From Dromaius novaehollandiae (Eukaryota; Chordata; Aves; Casuariiformes; Dromaiidae), in contig NC_088102.1 of assembly GCF_036370855.1 (NCBI RefSeq), positions 71,371,601 to 71,435,600 of the forward strand: a DNA stretch of 64,000 bases, given 5' to 3'. Position numbers and translations under genes: made by a program. Positions 51,101-64,000 of the stretch are shown in pieces; the stretch's first letter is position 1, and each line of letters starts with the position of its first letter. Below the pieces are notes generated by a model. It was given only the letters and a program-made list of their open reading frames with translations. It had not been told where the DNA came from and did no database searches.

Positions 51101-54100
51101 TGTTTTAATTTCTTTAAGTATAGCAAGGTCTTGCTGCAGCAAATTAATGAACATTTCTTAAACCCCAGTTTACCCTTCATTCAGTTCCCATAGCAGATGG
51201 TGAGAAGCTCTTTAATTATACACAAAGGCTGCAGAATACTCTCTCAGAGAAAGACCTGGCATTTGCTGTGCTTCCTTCTTCATTTTCAACAAGCTTGCAA
51301 GGAGCGATGGGGTGCCTTGTGCCAGTCTGTAAAGGCCTACGTGCACATCTCCCAGAGCATCCCCAGCTTGGTACCGCCACATGGGGCTCTCCAAGAAGGT
51401 GAGGACCGGGAAGAACTGGACATTCCCTGCAGACTTTGCATACCCTGCAGTTCATGTGCCCATTGATGACTTCACCCCACCAGCAGCATTAACAAGCTGT
51501 GGGCTCAGGATGAGGCTTATGAGGGGCAAGGCATGTTGGGGCTGTCACATCTCCTCTGGTGGCTTCATCTACTGAGGCTTCCCAGAAGTGTCAGTAAAGC
51601 TGAGGTTGGGCACCCCAGGGCTGCACCACTCCTGCCGGGGAACGGCAGGAACAAGCCAGGCTTGGGCTGGACAAAGAAGGCAGCGGGGACAGGGTTGTCC
51701 TGCAGCCCCCGTTTTGCTGTCTCTGGCAGCAACCAGCTTTGGTCACTCTTAGAGCAATCAGGCAGAGACCCCTCTGTGGGGCTCCACAACCCGAGTCCGA
51801 GGTGCCTGGGCAGGGGGTAATAACCTCAGCCTCTGCTTTACTTCAGCCAATGCACTGAATGCTGATTAGTATAATCATGTTGACGACATGCAAGCGTCAC
51901 CACAATAAGCAGGGTGACTGCTGCCGTAAGAGCGCTTACTTATGGCCACCAGCCCTAAGTAAGCACTCTTTTATTGTCATAAAGGTAACAGCTGCCATGA
52001 ACATCCCTCCGTTGCTATAGAAACAAATAAACCAAGGGGAAATGCCAAACTGTTGGACTGACGTGGCTTTTTCTGAGGTGGAACTGGAAATTTCTAGTTT
52101 CTTTCCAATGACTTCCACTAACACCCCTCATTTCCAAGAACAGCTCTATGGTACCTTCGAGAGGCAAAAAGCAACGGCGTGGAAGCTTCCTAGCCATGCT
52201 CCGCTCTGAGAACTGCTCACCCTGATACTGTTACATGGCACAAAACACACTATGGACCTTGTACATCCACAGCCTTCAATGTCCCTGTCCAAAATTAGGC
52301 ACCTGCAGCGTAAGTGCTTAGCTCTGAGCTCTGTTATACATGGGTGGAAATGGCTTGCTTCCACAAGAGTGGAAATGGCAACTCTGATGGCCTGGCTGAG
52401 CTCTGTTAGTGTCTAAACTTGGCCAGATGTTGTGCTCCGGAGGTGTCTATTTCTCCTGTTGTCTATAAAGAGAAGCTGGAGAGCTGGTTCTGAGGTACCT
52501 GCCTCTATTTCAGTGACCTAAAATTAGGTCAAATCCATTTCCATTCTGTGAGGGATGGTCCCTGTTCCTCTACAAACTCACAGATGCAGTGGAGAAGACA
52601 AACAGGAATGGAGGCAGGCATCTAAACTGAAGAGATGTTCCCATGGTGGAGGCACAGGATGGAACTCAGCTCTCCAGAATCCACCTTTTCCCTGCCCCAG
52701 GTCTCTGATTTCCACCCCTGTACGCAGGGAAATGCAGACAGCTCTGTTGCCTCCCAGGCTTGGCCCCCAACCTTTCCAGTTATCCTGCCAACTTGCTGGG
52801 ACCTGCCTCTTTTGGTGTTTTAAGTCTCATTCCTTGCATGTAAAGCTGCAGCACAAACAAGCCACGATGTTTTGTTTTGTTTTGTTTTTAGCAAATGTAT
52901 AGTACAATGCCTATGTATCAAACAAAAGTAGGTCCAAGGATAACTTTTAGCAGCTACATGGTGAAACCTCACTGGTTGCTTGCTAGCCAGCCTCATTGCT
53001 AAGCTGAGCTCATGATGAGCAAGGTCAAAATCCAAAGGAAGCAATTAAGGGAGAAGAGGCAAATGGATGAAAAGGTTTATATCATTGTATATTCAGATAT
53101 CCACCATCTCCTAATTGCCACGTTTCCAGCTGGGAAGGGCTGGCTGGGAATCCCTCGCAGGCTGGGCCACACAGGCAGAGACTCCATCCGCAGGGCATCG
53201 TCTAGAAACACCCGGTCTCCCAAGAAGGCAAAGCAAGATTCTTCGCTGCTGGCCTCAGGAAATTAAATTCATTGATTGCTTTGGAACGATTCAGGTGTGG
53301 TTCAGGCAAGTGAGATTTCTGTCACTTCAAGTCTGGAGACTCATCTCTGCTACTGCCATGCATGAAGGTCCCCCAGGCTGCCCTGAGGGGCGGCAGGACC
53401 CCGGCAGCATTGCACCACCTCTCCTAGAGACTGGGCTTGCAGAGGATGCTCTAAGAGCTCTCGTCATGTAATTGCCAGTTTTGCTGCTTGCTCCTTTGAT
53501 ACAAACAGTCGTGGGCACCACGCTCAAAGGGAGGCATTAAAATGAGCAAGACAGCAGGTGAGATGCAAGCTGTTGAGCACAAGTGGCCCCATTCAGTCAC
53601 AGCAACTCCCAGTGTTTCGCCTGTTCCTGAATCTGAAGCAATTTGCTCTGCAGTCGTCATCAGAAGTGACAAAGAAGAAACTGCTCTTCTTGCCAAAACA
53701 GGTGTGGAGCAGAAGGGGAGAGGAACTGGAAAAGGAAGAGGGCAAAAGGAGCAGGAGCAAGGTGACTTGGCTTCCCCACATGTCCCGTGTGTGCTGCTGG
53801 AGGCTTGGCAGTTACACCACTGGAGATGCCCTGCTCTAACTCAGGGCTTTTATTTCAGATGCTGAAATAATGCCAGGTGTAAACCGAAAGGGGAGCAAGC
53901 ACTCCAGATTAACTCAACTAAGAGGGATTTGTGGGTATATCTAAAGCCTTCCAGATAGTCTGCTCGTGTCCCTTAGTGTTTTCTCCTTTTTAATTCCCAG
54001 CCTCTGGATCTGAGCACTGAGCCACAATCATTGAGCCTCTCTCTCATCTGATAAATGGATGGGAGATAGGATCAGGTCAAAACGTTAGCTACATGCCCCC

Positions 54101-54970
54101 AGTGACACACGGATTTCAGCGCTCAGACCAACATCTGGAGGAGAATTTGGCAGTTATGCCCTACGGCTACTTCCTACTGCTGAAAAGGAAAAACAATCCA
54201 GATCCAAACGTCGCCAACCTCTGGAGGCTCTGAAATTAGGCACTCCGTGGCAGGGAAGGTTACATTTAATAAAAGCAACAGAGAGCTGAGGAAGGTGGAT
54301 TCAAGCACGTGTGACGATGTCGCTAGCTGGGCAACGTGGCCTTGCAGGTTGTCTCTCCACTTCTGCATCGTTCCTCAGCAGCCCGGGATCTTGTTATATC
54401 CCACGCTCCCAGCAGGTGGAGATCGGCTGTGAAAACATTTTAATTGGGGTAGGTAATTTACTATTAATATGTTGCTTGCAAGCCACTGGGGTTCTCAGGC
54501 ACAAGCCAGAGCTGACAGTTACGATCCCCTCGGGAAAGACGCAGATAAGGGGATGGGAGGCGGGGGAAGCTCCTATCCCCAAAGCTTGCGGACCAAATCG
54601 AAGTTGGTAACTAAAAGGTGCATAAGCAGCGACGGGAGACACCAGGGCTGGTTTCTCACCCTTGCACACGCCGCTCGTTCCTCCCGCGTTAACAAGAAAG
54701 CTTCATTTACGCCCTGGCCGCGGGGAGTTCGCAAGCTGCCAGAGCCTTCCTTTCGCAGAAGACGACGCAGTTTCTGGGTCTCCGTAATTATTTACCCGAG
54801 GGCTGCATTTACTGGCAATTAAATGGTTCAGCAGCTCCGAGGCGTTCGTCTCCTCCAAACATGTTGGCTGCCAGATTGCTTCCTGCCAGCAGTCCCCGTG
54901 GGCTGGGAATTTCTGTCGAGCCGGCCGTGGCAGCGCGCGTCTCAGAGGGAGCAGCTGGCGGAGGTCCCCA
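48142..54970. other. Gene-poor region, no supportable gene
   Basis: No coding pattern is supported. The longest open frame (48118-48684, plus, 188 aa) resembles nothing known. A 15-bp-stem hairpin lies at 51928-51970. Confidence 0.5.
51928..51970. repeat. Hairpin, 15-bp stem with 13-nt loop
   Basis: AAGAGCGCTTACTTA (51928-51942) pairs with TAAGTAAGCACTCTT (51956-51970), with a single C/A mismatch. On minus-strand RNA this mismatch would be a G-U pair, so the stem would be complete. Confidence 0.8.
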
Positions 54971-55170
54971 TAAATAACGAAATAATGGTATAAAAGAAAT
55001 AACGATATAACGCAGCCGCGCGTTCGGCGATTCGGAGCCCATGGGAGGGGATCACGGTTGTTTCAAGCCCGCTTGCGGCCAGGCGGAGCTGAGCCTCGGA
55101 GGAGCGGAGAGGTTCCCGCGGCCAGTGCCTGCACGTGGCCCCCCCCAACCCCGCCGCCCCGGGAATCGGC

Positions 55171-55750
55171 CCTGGAAAACACGCAGCAACCTGGTAAAAC
55201 ACCCTGTGACCTTGGTAAAATGTGCTGCGACCCTGCTCACATGTGCTGCGGCCCTGGCAAAGCTTGCAGCAGCTCCGGCAAAATCTGCAGTGGCCCCGGA
55301 AAGACATGCAGTGCCCTGCTGAAACAGGTAGCAACTCCAGTGAAACGTGCCGTGACCTTGGCACAACATGCAATAACCCCACTAAAACCTGCTGTTACCT
55401 GGCAAAACATGTAGCAGCTCCAGTAAAACGTGCAGTGACCTTGGTAAAACATGCAGTGGCTCTGCTAAAGTATGCAACAGTGCTAGAAAAGCACACAGAG
55501 ACCCTGGCAAAACGTGCAGTCATCCCGGTTAAACAGGCAGCGACTAGGCAAAAACATGCAGTGACCCAGGAAAATACATGGCGACCCCAGTAAAATATAC
55601 AGCAGGGTAATACATGCGGCGACGCGGTAAAACGTGTAGCAACCCTGGCCAAACCTGCAATGACCTTGGTTAAAAAAATGCAGCGTTGCTGGTAAAACAT
55701 GTAGCAGCCCCAGTAAAACATGCAGCGACGCTGGTAGAACGTGCAGTGAG
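55171..55750. repeat. Degenerate 21-bp minisatellite, about 28 units
   Basis: The sequence cycles through a unit like CTGGTAAAACATGCAGCGACC with a period of about 21 bp over 580 bp. Units diverge by several bases each, and one or two have small indels (near 55545-55615). Since 21 is a multiple of three, frames on both strands stay open for over 100 codons, with heptad-like products. I regard these as by-products, as there is no splice or family evidence. It begins about 150 bp after a short CpG-rich patch. Confidence 0.93.
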
Positions 55751-58700
55751 TCAGTAGCATCCCTGAACTGTCCTGCTCCGCAAAGCTGCAGAACAAGCCC
55801 GCACGAATCCCCCGCTGCAATGCAATGTCGGATCGCCAGCCCAGCTCCTCGCACTGATGTCAGGAAAGTGTGCTGCAAAATGGGTGCAGAGGAAGGAGCT
55901 CCGCATCGGGGAAGGGGATGCTCTTGCTGGCAGCATGGGGCCGGCGGCCAGCGAGGTGCCATCAGCTCCGGGGCACTGGAGAGGGTTCACATCTGGTGGC
56001 GGCGGCAGTGTTGCTTTAGGGCATGGGGTCGAGTGGAAATGCTACTCACCCAGCGGCGCTGCCCATCAGCCTGGCAAAGGCTTTCATGGAAAAGCACCGG
56101 GGAAAAGAAACCAAACGTGCCCTCCCAGCTGGGGAAAAGAGGGCTTTTTAATTCCCCCAGTAAACCAGATATTTTTGCAGCTGCGACTCCACATGTCTCT
56201 TCTCCCTGCCTTGGTGCTATCAGCAGCCGCCGCTCATCACGGAGCAAAGTTCATTAAAAGCCTGGCGAATCAAAAGTGCCCCTTGAGCTTCTGTGATCTC
56301 TGATAATGCTGAACAATGTTCTCGCCAAAGGTCAGGCTTCCTAGTAGCTCGTCTCCCTAATCAGCTTAAGATCCGCTTGGGCTTGCTAACGAAGACTGGG
56401 GATGAGTGAAGGATGAGGGGGAGCCATATGTCTGAGCGCCCTCGCTGTGTTGCAGGTTTTGGACTTCACCCCTTCATTTGCCGTTTTCCTCCCACTTGTC
56501 CCTTTTCCTGGGCTAACCCGCTACTTTGCAAATGAATTGCTGAAATCCAGCTCCTTTTTTGACAGGGAAGTAGGGTCCGTACCCGGCCACGGTATTTAGC
56601 CACTTACGCTTTGAGCCTTGCTTTATTTTTTGGCAGCTTAAAAAAAAAAATCTATTAAATAAGGGTCTCAGCTCCAAAGGTGTTATTGTCATGGTGTATC
56701 GTTCCTCTATTTAGCATCCTTATTTCCCTCTTTGGTTTTCACCTGAAGATCCCATATAAAGACACAGCAAAAAAGATGATTTTTAACGTTGTGAGCACAT
56801 TTTCCATGCTGTCTTAGCTGGGGGGGATACAACCCCAGCAGTCCTCGCATAGCAGAAGGACATGATTTGGGCCAGGAGTGCAGTGTTATTTCCCATTCCA
56901 AAGATTTTTCTTACCCAGCTAGGAAGATGATTTACTGTGGTAGGACACATGCAATTCACTTCCGAACCAGGAGAGTAAAAGAAGCCAAGCAAGAAATGTG
57001 GCGATTGCTAAGCTCAAGTGTTCAGAAATATGCAGAAGTGATGAGTCCATTCCAACCCCGCTGCTCTCCAAACTTTGGAAATCGGGAGTTTTTAAAGAAA
57101 GGTCATTGGGTTTTGGTTGGTTTCTAGGCTGACTTCTTCCCTGACAGTTACGGAGAATGTGGAAGTCAAGACACTCAGGTACTTCCTACGCCCCAGGAAC
57201 TGTTTCTTCTGAGAAAAGCCAAAAATTGCAAGTCCTGGCATCAAGCTGCAAGAGCTGACAATGCTGCAGGTTTTTGGGTCGGTCAGAAAGCCTTTGTGCA
57301 AATTATGCCCCAAATTCTTAGGAACAAATACAGCTGCCAAAAAAAAAAAAAAAGAAAAGAAAAAGAAAAAAGGTATCAGCCTGTGAGTTTTCATTTCCAG
57401 AGAAGGGACTGAGTCCATATGAAGAGCAAAGCTTTACTCTAGCAGAAGGAAAAAGAAAAGGTCTGTGGGCATCATGACTAAAATTTTATTGATCCAGCGG
57501 TAGGATGTTGGAGGGGCACCCCAAGAGCTCCCATCGGCAAGTGTTATTTATCAAAGCTGCCCAGCATGGTTGCAATTCTGCACAGCTCGTGGGAGATGCC
57601 AAAAGGTACAGTTCCCCACATTGCTCTCCTACAGCTCCTGCGATTTCTGCTGAGGCTGAAGATGCTCGGTGCCTTGCTGGAAACGCTCTGCAGCTTGTGG
57701 ATAAACGCCGCCACTGCTTTGCTTTTGGTCAGCCTCGTAGCACAGCATGGTTTCTGTGGCTCCTGTTCACACTTCCAAGAGGTATAAAGTGAATTCATCA
57801 AGCTTCTCAGCTTGCAAAAGAGAAATTGCATCAAGCTGTGCTAAAAGCAAATGGAAGATGCAATTTATAATTCCGTGTTTGGGGTGTACAGGAAAAGGCT
57901 CTTTGTAAGTTTAAAAAATAAAGATATTTTTCCTGAAGACTGGGAAGCCAAATCATATATTTTTAAAGGCAAATGCAGAACAGATCCAGAAAATTCACTG
58001 GCACTGAAAGGAGGTAGGACATAACTGTAAGCCAGGAGCCTCCTCTCTGTCACATGACATGGAACTTCAATTTTGGGTACCAGCTGTACTAATGACCACC
58101 TCTGAGGTCCCAAACACCAAATACATCATGGTCCTTCTTTACTGCTTTGAGGCATGTGAGACCTGTTTGCGCAGGAGGTTCAAATGCCCACAGGGGCGAT
58201 GCAGAAATCACTTCAGGTGTTATTCCACACCCAACATTTGGTGCGAGCTGAGCTTTCAGCTGTAAGAGTGACAGCTCCTTCACGAACGTCCATGCAGGGG
58301 CTGTTTTGTGGGTTAAGCCTTCACCATTTCACAGGAGGAGTGGGAAGTCCCTGCTCTGCACAGGTGGAGGGGCCCAGAAGCTGCTTGCTATTAGCATTTA
58401 TTTTGTTGTAACTGTGACAAACACCGTCTACAAATGACTAACCGAAGGCTTTTCTTTTCTTCCAGCCTGGGAAAGTTGGGCTGTCTGGGTGGCAAGTCAC
58501 CAGTGGCGCGATGCCCCAAACATACTGGCCAAGATGCCCGATGTCCATATAGAAAATGATTTTAAGGGTTTATCTACCAAGGTGTTAAGGACCGCCAGCC
58601 CATCAGGAGTGCTTAGTATCTCGCAGAATGGGGCCTTGAACTTCGAAGATGTGTGAGATGTTTCATTCTGAATGATATGGCTGCTGAGAGCAGCGATTAT

Positions 58701-61700
58701 CTTCAGCCTTATTGACTCCAACACATTGGATCTTAGAAACCAGTAGACAAAGAGGGAAAAGAGAACAAGACACAAAATGTCATTACACCCAGGCCAAAAG
58801 CCAGCGAGCCTGCAACTGGGATGCTGTGTGCCTTTCCAATTCCCTTCATCTCAGGAAGGACAGAGTAGAACGGGAAAAGATATAGAAAAGGGTGGTCAAA
58901 TGTGTGGAGCTGTTTCTTAATATGGGGTGACCAAATAAACTAAGGTTCATCAGCTTGCAAAAAAAGAGGGCTACAAATCATCAATGACACAGAGAGGGTG
59001 GATTTGGGCAGCTCATCCTTCCTGGCGGTAGACAGGTGGCTTAAACCTAGGGCAAATAAAAAGAAATACCACTCCCCACAGCAGTCATCCTGGGATGTTG
59101 GCCAGTGTGGGGTAAGCCTCCATCAAAACCGACCACAGAGACCCAAGCTAACCTGGATCAGGCCCTGACGTGGGGCTCGGTGGGGCACGGCACAATCGAG
59201 GGGAGCAGCAGGCCAGGCACAAGTGCTCAGAGAGAGAGAGAGGCTCTGTTGACCAGATTGCTGCCAGAAGACGTCTTCATCAAATGATACCAGCTGTCTG
59301 GATTTTCCCTGCACGGGGGTTTGTATCTGGACTGCTGAAGAAACAGAGCCTTGCAACTGCCTGGTTTGTCCCTGGAGCTCCAACACCACCTCACAAGCAC
59401 CAAGTCCCTCGGTTGGCTTTAGCTCGTCAGCAGGGAGGCAGAAGGGGTTAAGCTTGCAAGATTAAAGGAAGGAAAATAGAAGCCAGATCAGAGAGATATG
59501 CAAATGAATGCCTTGTCAAGGGCAGAGAAGTGGTCTCGGTGTGGCAGCTGTGCTGGTATGGCTGGGAGCACCTCGGAGCTCGGCCTCGGGCTGGGGCTGG
59601 GGCGGGCAGGACAGAGGTGGGAGGTCCTGGTGGGAGCAGGGCACACCCCACAAAGCCAGAAGAAATCTCCTCTACTGCTGTGGAGTTCCTTCTGGATTGA
59701 AGGGTCTGATTCACGTTCATGTCGGATGTGATCATTCAATTAGGAGTAATTAACAATGGGGAAGGAGAACGTGGAAATGCCGGTCACCGCCCTGCTGTTC
59801 AGAATCCTTTCCAAGGGCTCTGGAAAGCTGCTGTACGGACAGTCTTTGGTCATCTCCTAAAGCAAAAGCTGTTAATCTAGCAACAACTAATTAGTATTGA
59901 AGCCAGCAGAGCACATCCCCTCTTCCTACACAAGCTGGTTGCCCCTGAGCCACTCACTTATCTAAAAATGATCCAGCAAAACAGCTCAGACACATGAAGG
60001 AGCCTGAAAGGGATGGAAGTGCAGAAACAGTGCCGTGCCTCGGGTTTAGTAATCCTGCAATCAAGAGCTGAAGGATTTTGACCAGCCTCCTCGGGCCACA
60101 TGCAGCCCAGGATTCACCTCTGATGGTGGAGGCATAGGAGCCCACTCCCATGGCCATCAGCTCCTGGGACATGATCAGGAAGATAGGGACTGCCGTGGTG
60201 TTCCCCTCCAGGTCCTGGTCTCAATATTTAGGTTCCTTTAGCCTTTAACCTCCTCCTTTGGTTCATTCACTGCACCCCAGACTCAGCTGAATCCTTGGAA
60301 GACTCCCTCTGGAGTCTTCCCCATTCCCAGGTGTGCTTCCCAGTTTTTGCATGATTTGCAAATGTTACTTTCCCCTGATGCTTGTGTCTGGTGTAAGAGT
60401 ATAGAAAAGCCCCAGGTGTCACAGCCACCTCAAGCACTGATTTGGGAAATTTTAGTCTTGTTCCAAGCCAGAGTAGTTTCTCCCTGGAGAAAGAGTTTCT
60501 TCATGGGCCAGATGCTCATTCACAGAAGAAGCCTCAAGGTCTCCCATCTTAAGGCAACTTCAGCTGTGTAACTGTGGCATCATGGAGCGGGGTGCAAACA
60601 GGGCCGGCATCAGCACAGACCCTGCAACACTCATCCTTCCAGTCCCTGGGATGTCTCTTGAAACACTACAGCCATTTGCACTTGCATGATATGAAAAATG
60701 CCCTGTGGGAGAATTTTACAGTGCTTTTAACCAGAGCTTTTGCACAGAGAAGATAGGATTGCACAAAATAAGGGCAGCCCCAGATGGTCTTTTTTCCATT
60801 CTCTACTTGCTGGAATTTCAAAAGACAGCCAATACATGCAGTTGTCTCTAATGCGTGGGCAGACGTCACCCTTTTGCTTCCAGAGGCTAGAGCTCACGTG
60901 CGTAAATCGCTTGATTTTCCTAATTGCCATTGCCAAGGTAGAATGGAAGTCATCATTTTGCTCTTGGCGTCTGAAATAAGCTTCCCAAGCACAAATGCTG
61001 GGCAGGTGCACGTGCTGCGCTCTGAACTCCATTGCCACGGTGGTAGGGCTCTTACTTGCTAAAAGTCCTCAAAAGGCACGTGTCATGGGCCAAATAGCAT
61101 CTATCGGCCATGCCTTTGCATTTCCGCACAAAGCTTGGTCTCTTGCATCGCCCCTGGAGCTCAAGGAGCTCTTCATGGTATGAAGGTGGCTTAGCTGGTC
61201 CCATGGAGATTCCTCCGACATGAAGGGATAAGGGTTCCCACTAATGTCTCCGATGACACCAGTGACCAGGCCATGGGCGAGCTGACCCCAGCATCCCAAA
61301 TTCAGAGTCGCCTTGTATGCGGTGCAGGGAAGAGGCGTTGAACTGTGCAAGCTTAGGAAGGGTTCATTCATGAACACATGAAACACACGCTTAGCTGGAG
61401 GCAAACAGCTCTGAGCACTGCTTCTGCTTTATTTGCCAAATACTTTTTCTGGGATCTGGATTGATTAATTTTTTTTTTTCATTAGAGTGCAGTCAAAGCA
61501 TACGCATAAGTACCAGCAACCGGATGTCATAATCCCACAGCTTTCTGGGACCTTGTTGGAACAGACCTGTTTTATAGCTGAAATAACCAGGGCTGCCTTA
61601 AATTCCTGCTAATACTCTAGCAAAACTATTTGTGAAAACTTTGGGTGCTGTCCCAGCTTTCAAGAGCTTCGCTTTCAGATCCCATCAGATATATTTGAGC

Positions 61701-64000
61701 CATGAGCTCTGCAGACTCAGCGTTGAAAGAGGGGAAAAATTTTTGTTTGGCTCAAGCATTGCTGGTGGCTCTCAGCCAGCAGCTGATGATTAAGCAGAAA
61801 AATCTTAACAGCAAAGGGAGGAGGCGATGGATGCGGCAATCGTACGTACAGCAGTGATTTAGGGGATTTATTTTAGGGAGCAAGGCAGAGCCTGGCACGA
61901 GCAAGCCAGGAGCTCTTGGCAGCCGTTTCGCCCAGGGTCTCTGCCGGCGTTGCCCCGTGCCGAGCTGAGCGTCCCTTCACCATAATTCTGGATATCTCTG
62001 CACGGTGCTGCAGCATCCACATCTCTCCACGTTGGAGGAAACACGTGGCAGGATAACTCACTTTTCCTGCTTGGGAAGCGAGAGCCCCAGTGTGCCCCGC
62101 TGCTACAGCCACAGAGCTCACAGCACCGAGTAAAGTGGTGCCCGCCCAGAGAACCAAGTCTGCACTGGCTACAGAGCTAGAAAAATAATCACCGCAGCAT
62201 CCCAAAACATCTACCATTCTGTGAAGCCCTAAAGACTATATAAAAAAAAAAAACCTCTTTTATAGCATTAATCAGTTTTTTCTTGCCGTTGCAATAAGAA
62301 AGGAGGAAAGCTCAGCAAAGCAGCCTGGGCTTGGGCTTAGGCGATGGGCCCTAAGCAGTAAAACCAGACTGCACATAGGGACTTTATGCCAAAAAAGCTG
62401 CAAGGGCAGCACTCAGAGCTCCCTACAGCCTGGTTCACCGCTCATCCAGACTGTGATCTCACCAAGAGACTCGAAAATATTACAGCTCTTTTCCCACAGC
62501 TGCTTCCCTATTATTCTCTTTTACAGCCTGTGAAGCGATGGTTGCATACTGAAGCAATTTGGTGAATAGGGCTCAAACGTAAAGCACGAACTGGCAGCGC
62601 TGAGGAAACCCAAAGGATGGAAAAAGATCACTGTGCTGTCTGTATTTCTCACATGCTGTAAGGAAACAAGAAAACCCAGGAGTTAAGGCAGCCCGTGGGG
62701 CAGAAGCAGGCGCTGCGCTCAGTGCCTGCTGGCCAGCGGCCCGGGGGCCCCGTAGGAAGCCCTTCGTAGCCATTCCCTAGGGAGGTGCTCCCTTTTTTTC
62801 CCCCTCAAAGCTCGGAGACACGCCAGGACCAGCTGGCTGGCCGCAGGGTGCTGCTTGATTCCAGATTTTCATCATTGTGCTGTTATACCTCTTCTGCCGC
62901 CAATCTTTTTTCCCTTTTTCCTTTGACTGCTTTATCAGCTGGACAGCAAGTCTGTCTCTGGGAGGAAACCATATCAACATCTCCTACTTTGCCATAGCTG
63001 ACAATGACTCCTGCCGGGAAATGTAAGTAAATCCGTAACTCCCATGGAAAGAGAAGAGACCACGCTGACTAACCGCTGTGCTTCTTCGTTGCTGGAGCAG
63101 TGCCCGAAGCCCCAGCAATAACGAGCATTTCATTCTGCAGAACTGGGACTGCATTCAGGAAAGCGAGATCATAAGAACGACCTCTTTTCCCTCCAGATCT
63201 CTTCCAGGCGTGTGCGCCCTGGGGTCATATCTGCTGATGTTGGCAGCCAGGAAAGTCCGTCTTTTTCATGTGGGAATCCCGCTGGCCGCCTGACCGGGAG
63301 CAAGCTAGCTGCGTCCTTCTCCAGCTTATTCAGCAGCAGAGCTGTTAGCCAAAATCTGCCCAGAAGTTGTGCTTTCTTGGGGAGGGCATCACCAGTGAGG
63401 ACAGCGTGCACACAATGACCAAGTAAAGATGGGGACCCGTGAAGTAGCCCCAGGGTGGCAAGGAAGAAAAAGCCCGTCCTGCAGAAGTTACTTGTGTCCA
63501 GCTTGATTTCAAGAGCCCAGTGGAAGCTTGGTTGCTTAAAAACAATAAAATCGCCCTTTTATGTGAAGAGCTGATTCAGATCTGGACCCCTGGGATGCAA
63601 CAGACCTGACCTCCCTCATGCCAGTCCTCCAAAGTCCCTTTCCAGGGCTGATTGAAAGCCCTTCACTGAGGGACTCTCAATAGTCAGGGCAATTCTTCAT
63701 AAACGAGCTTCTTGCATGGGGCAGCATTGATCTCTCCTGCTGGGAGCCAGAAGATAATTAAGAGCAGCCCCTTCAGGCACCACTTGCCGGGAAGCAAGAC
63801 ACTTTCCTATCAGCCGGTTGCAATCATTTGCAGGTGATTGAATGCAGCCGCTGGCTCTCTCTGCAGCCCATGTGCACAGGCCTGGCCACCTGCCCCAATT
63901 AAATGGTCCGGCTCCACTTCTGCCATTTAGCTGGGCGAAAGCGAAAGCTTTTACACTCCTGCTCTGCTTCTAATTGCCTCATTTGGCCACTGATACCCAA
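55751..64000. other. Gene-poor right end, no supportable gene
   Basis: No coding pattern is supported. A possible G-quadruplex lies at 59588-59606 (four G runs of 3-4), a GA-dinucleotide run near 59230, and A-rich tracts near 57341-57371 and 62240-62252. Nothing recognisable reaches the right edge. Confidence 0.5.
59588..59606 (+). other. Possible G-quadruplex sequence
   Basis: GGGCTGGGGCTGGGGCGGG has four G runs with loops of 2, 2 and 1 nt, which fits the usual quadruplex pattern. No gene is next to it. Confidence 0.7.

Noticed and set aside
54989-54996. TATAAAAG as a promoter
   Set aside because: A good TATA match near a CpG-rich patch, but no gene follows except the minisatellite; kept only as a note.
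55058-55962. Several 100-159-codon frames on both strands
   Set aside because: They are products of the 21-bp tandem repeat, not independent genes.
58800-59060. Possible retroelement fragment
   Set aside because: Some phrases recall dispersed avian repeats, but I could not match a CR1 3' end or any element with confidence.

Overview
The window is vertebrate nuclear DNA, most likely from a bird or another sauropsid. The reasons are small introns with GT-AG borders, CpG islands at gene starts, few recognisable interspersed repeats, and a gene order centred on RPUSD2 and CCDC32, which are neighbours on human 15q15. Two further genes in this block, a PCMT1 paralogue and a prolactin-releasing-hormone-receptor-like GPCR, are not known to me from the human locus. 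I cannot name the species.

Layout. (1) 785-3523, minus: RPUSD2, a three-exon RluA-type pseudouridine synthase of 495 aa, with its CpG-island start near 3.5 kb. (2) 4334-10460, minus: a PCMT1-like protein-L-isoaspartate methyltransferase with seven or eight coding exons, reconstructed here by splice borders. It has a hydrophobic N-terminal stretch upstream of the conserved MAW start and an optional 13-nt last coding exon that would end the protein in RDEI. (3) 10.78-11.46 kb: a CpG island that serves as a bidirectional promoter. (4) 11535-16365, plus: CCDC32, three coding exons, 178 aa. (5) 28904-30031, plus: an intronless-coding class A GPCR of the PRLHR family, 375 aa, with a probable 5' non-coding exon ending at 27010 next to a CpG-rich block.

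From about 32.6 kb to the right end (over 31 kb) I find no supportable gene. That part holds a perfect 207-bp tandem duplication (47724-48137), a degenerate 21-bp minisatellite of about 28 units (55171-55750), a hairpin at 51928-51970 and several short duplications and homopolymers. The many short open frames there look like chance.

The genes do not form one pathway: RNA modification (RPUSD2), protein isoaspartate repair (PCMT1 paralogue), AP2 adaptor assembly (CCDC32) and neuropeptide signalling (receptor). The most interesting point is that the PCMT1 paralogue has both a possible signal/anchor segment and a KDEL-like tail, so it may be an isoaspartate repair enzyme of the secretory pathway. 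All coordinates of splice sites were read by eye; no search or alignment program was run.
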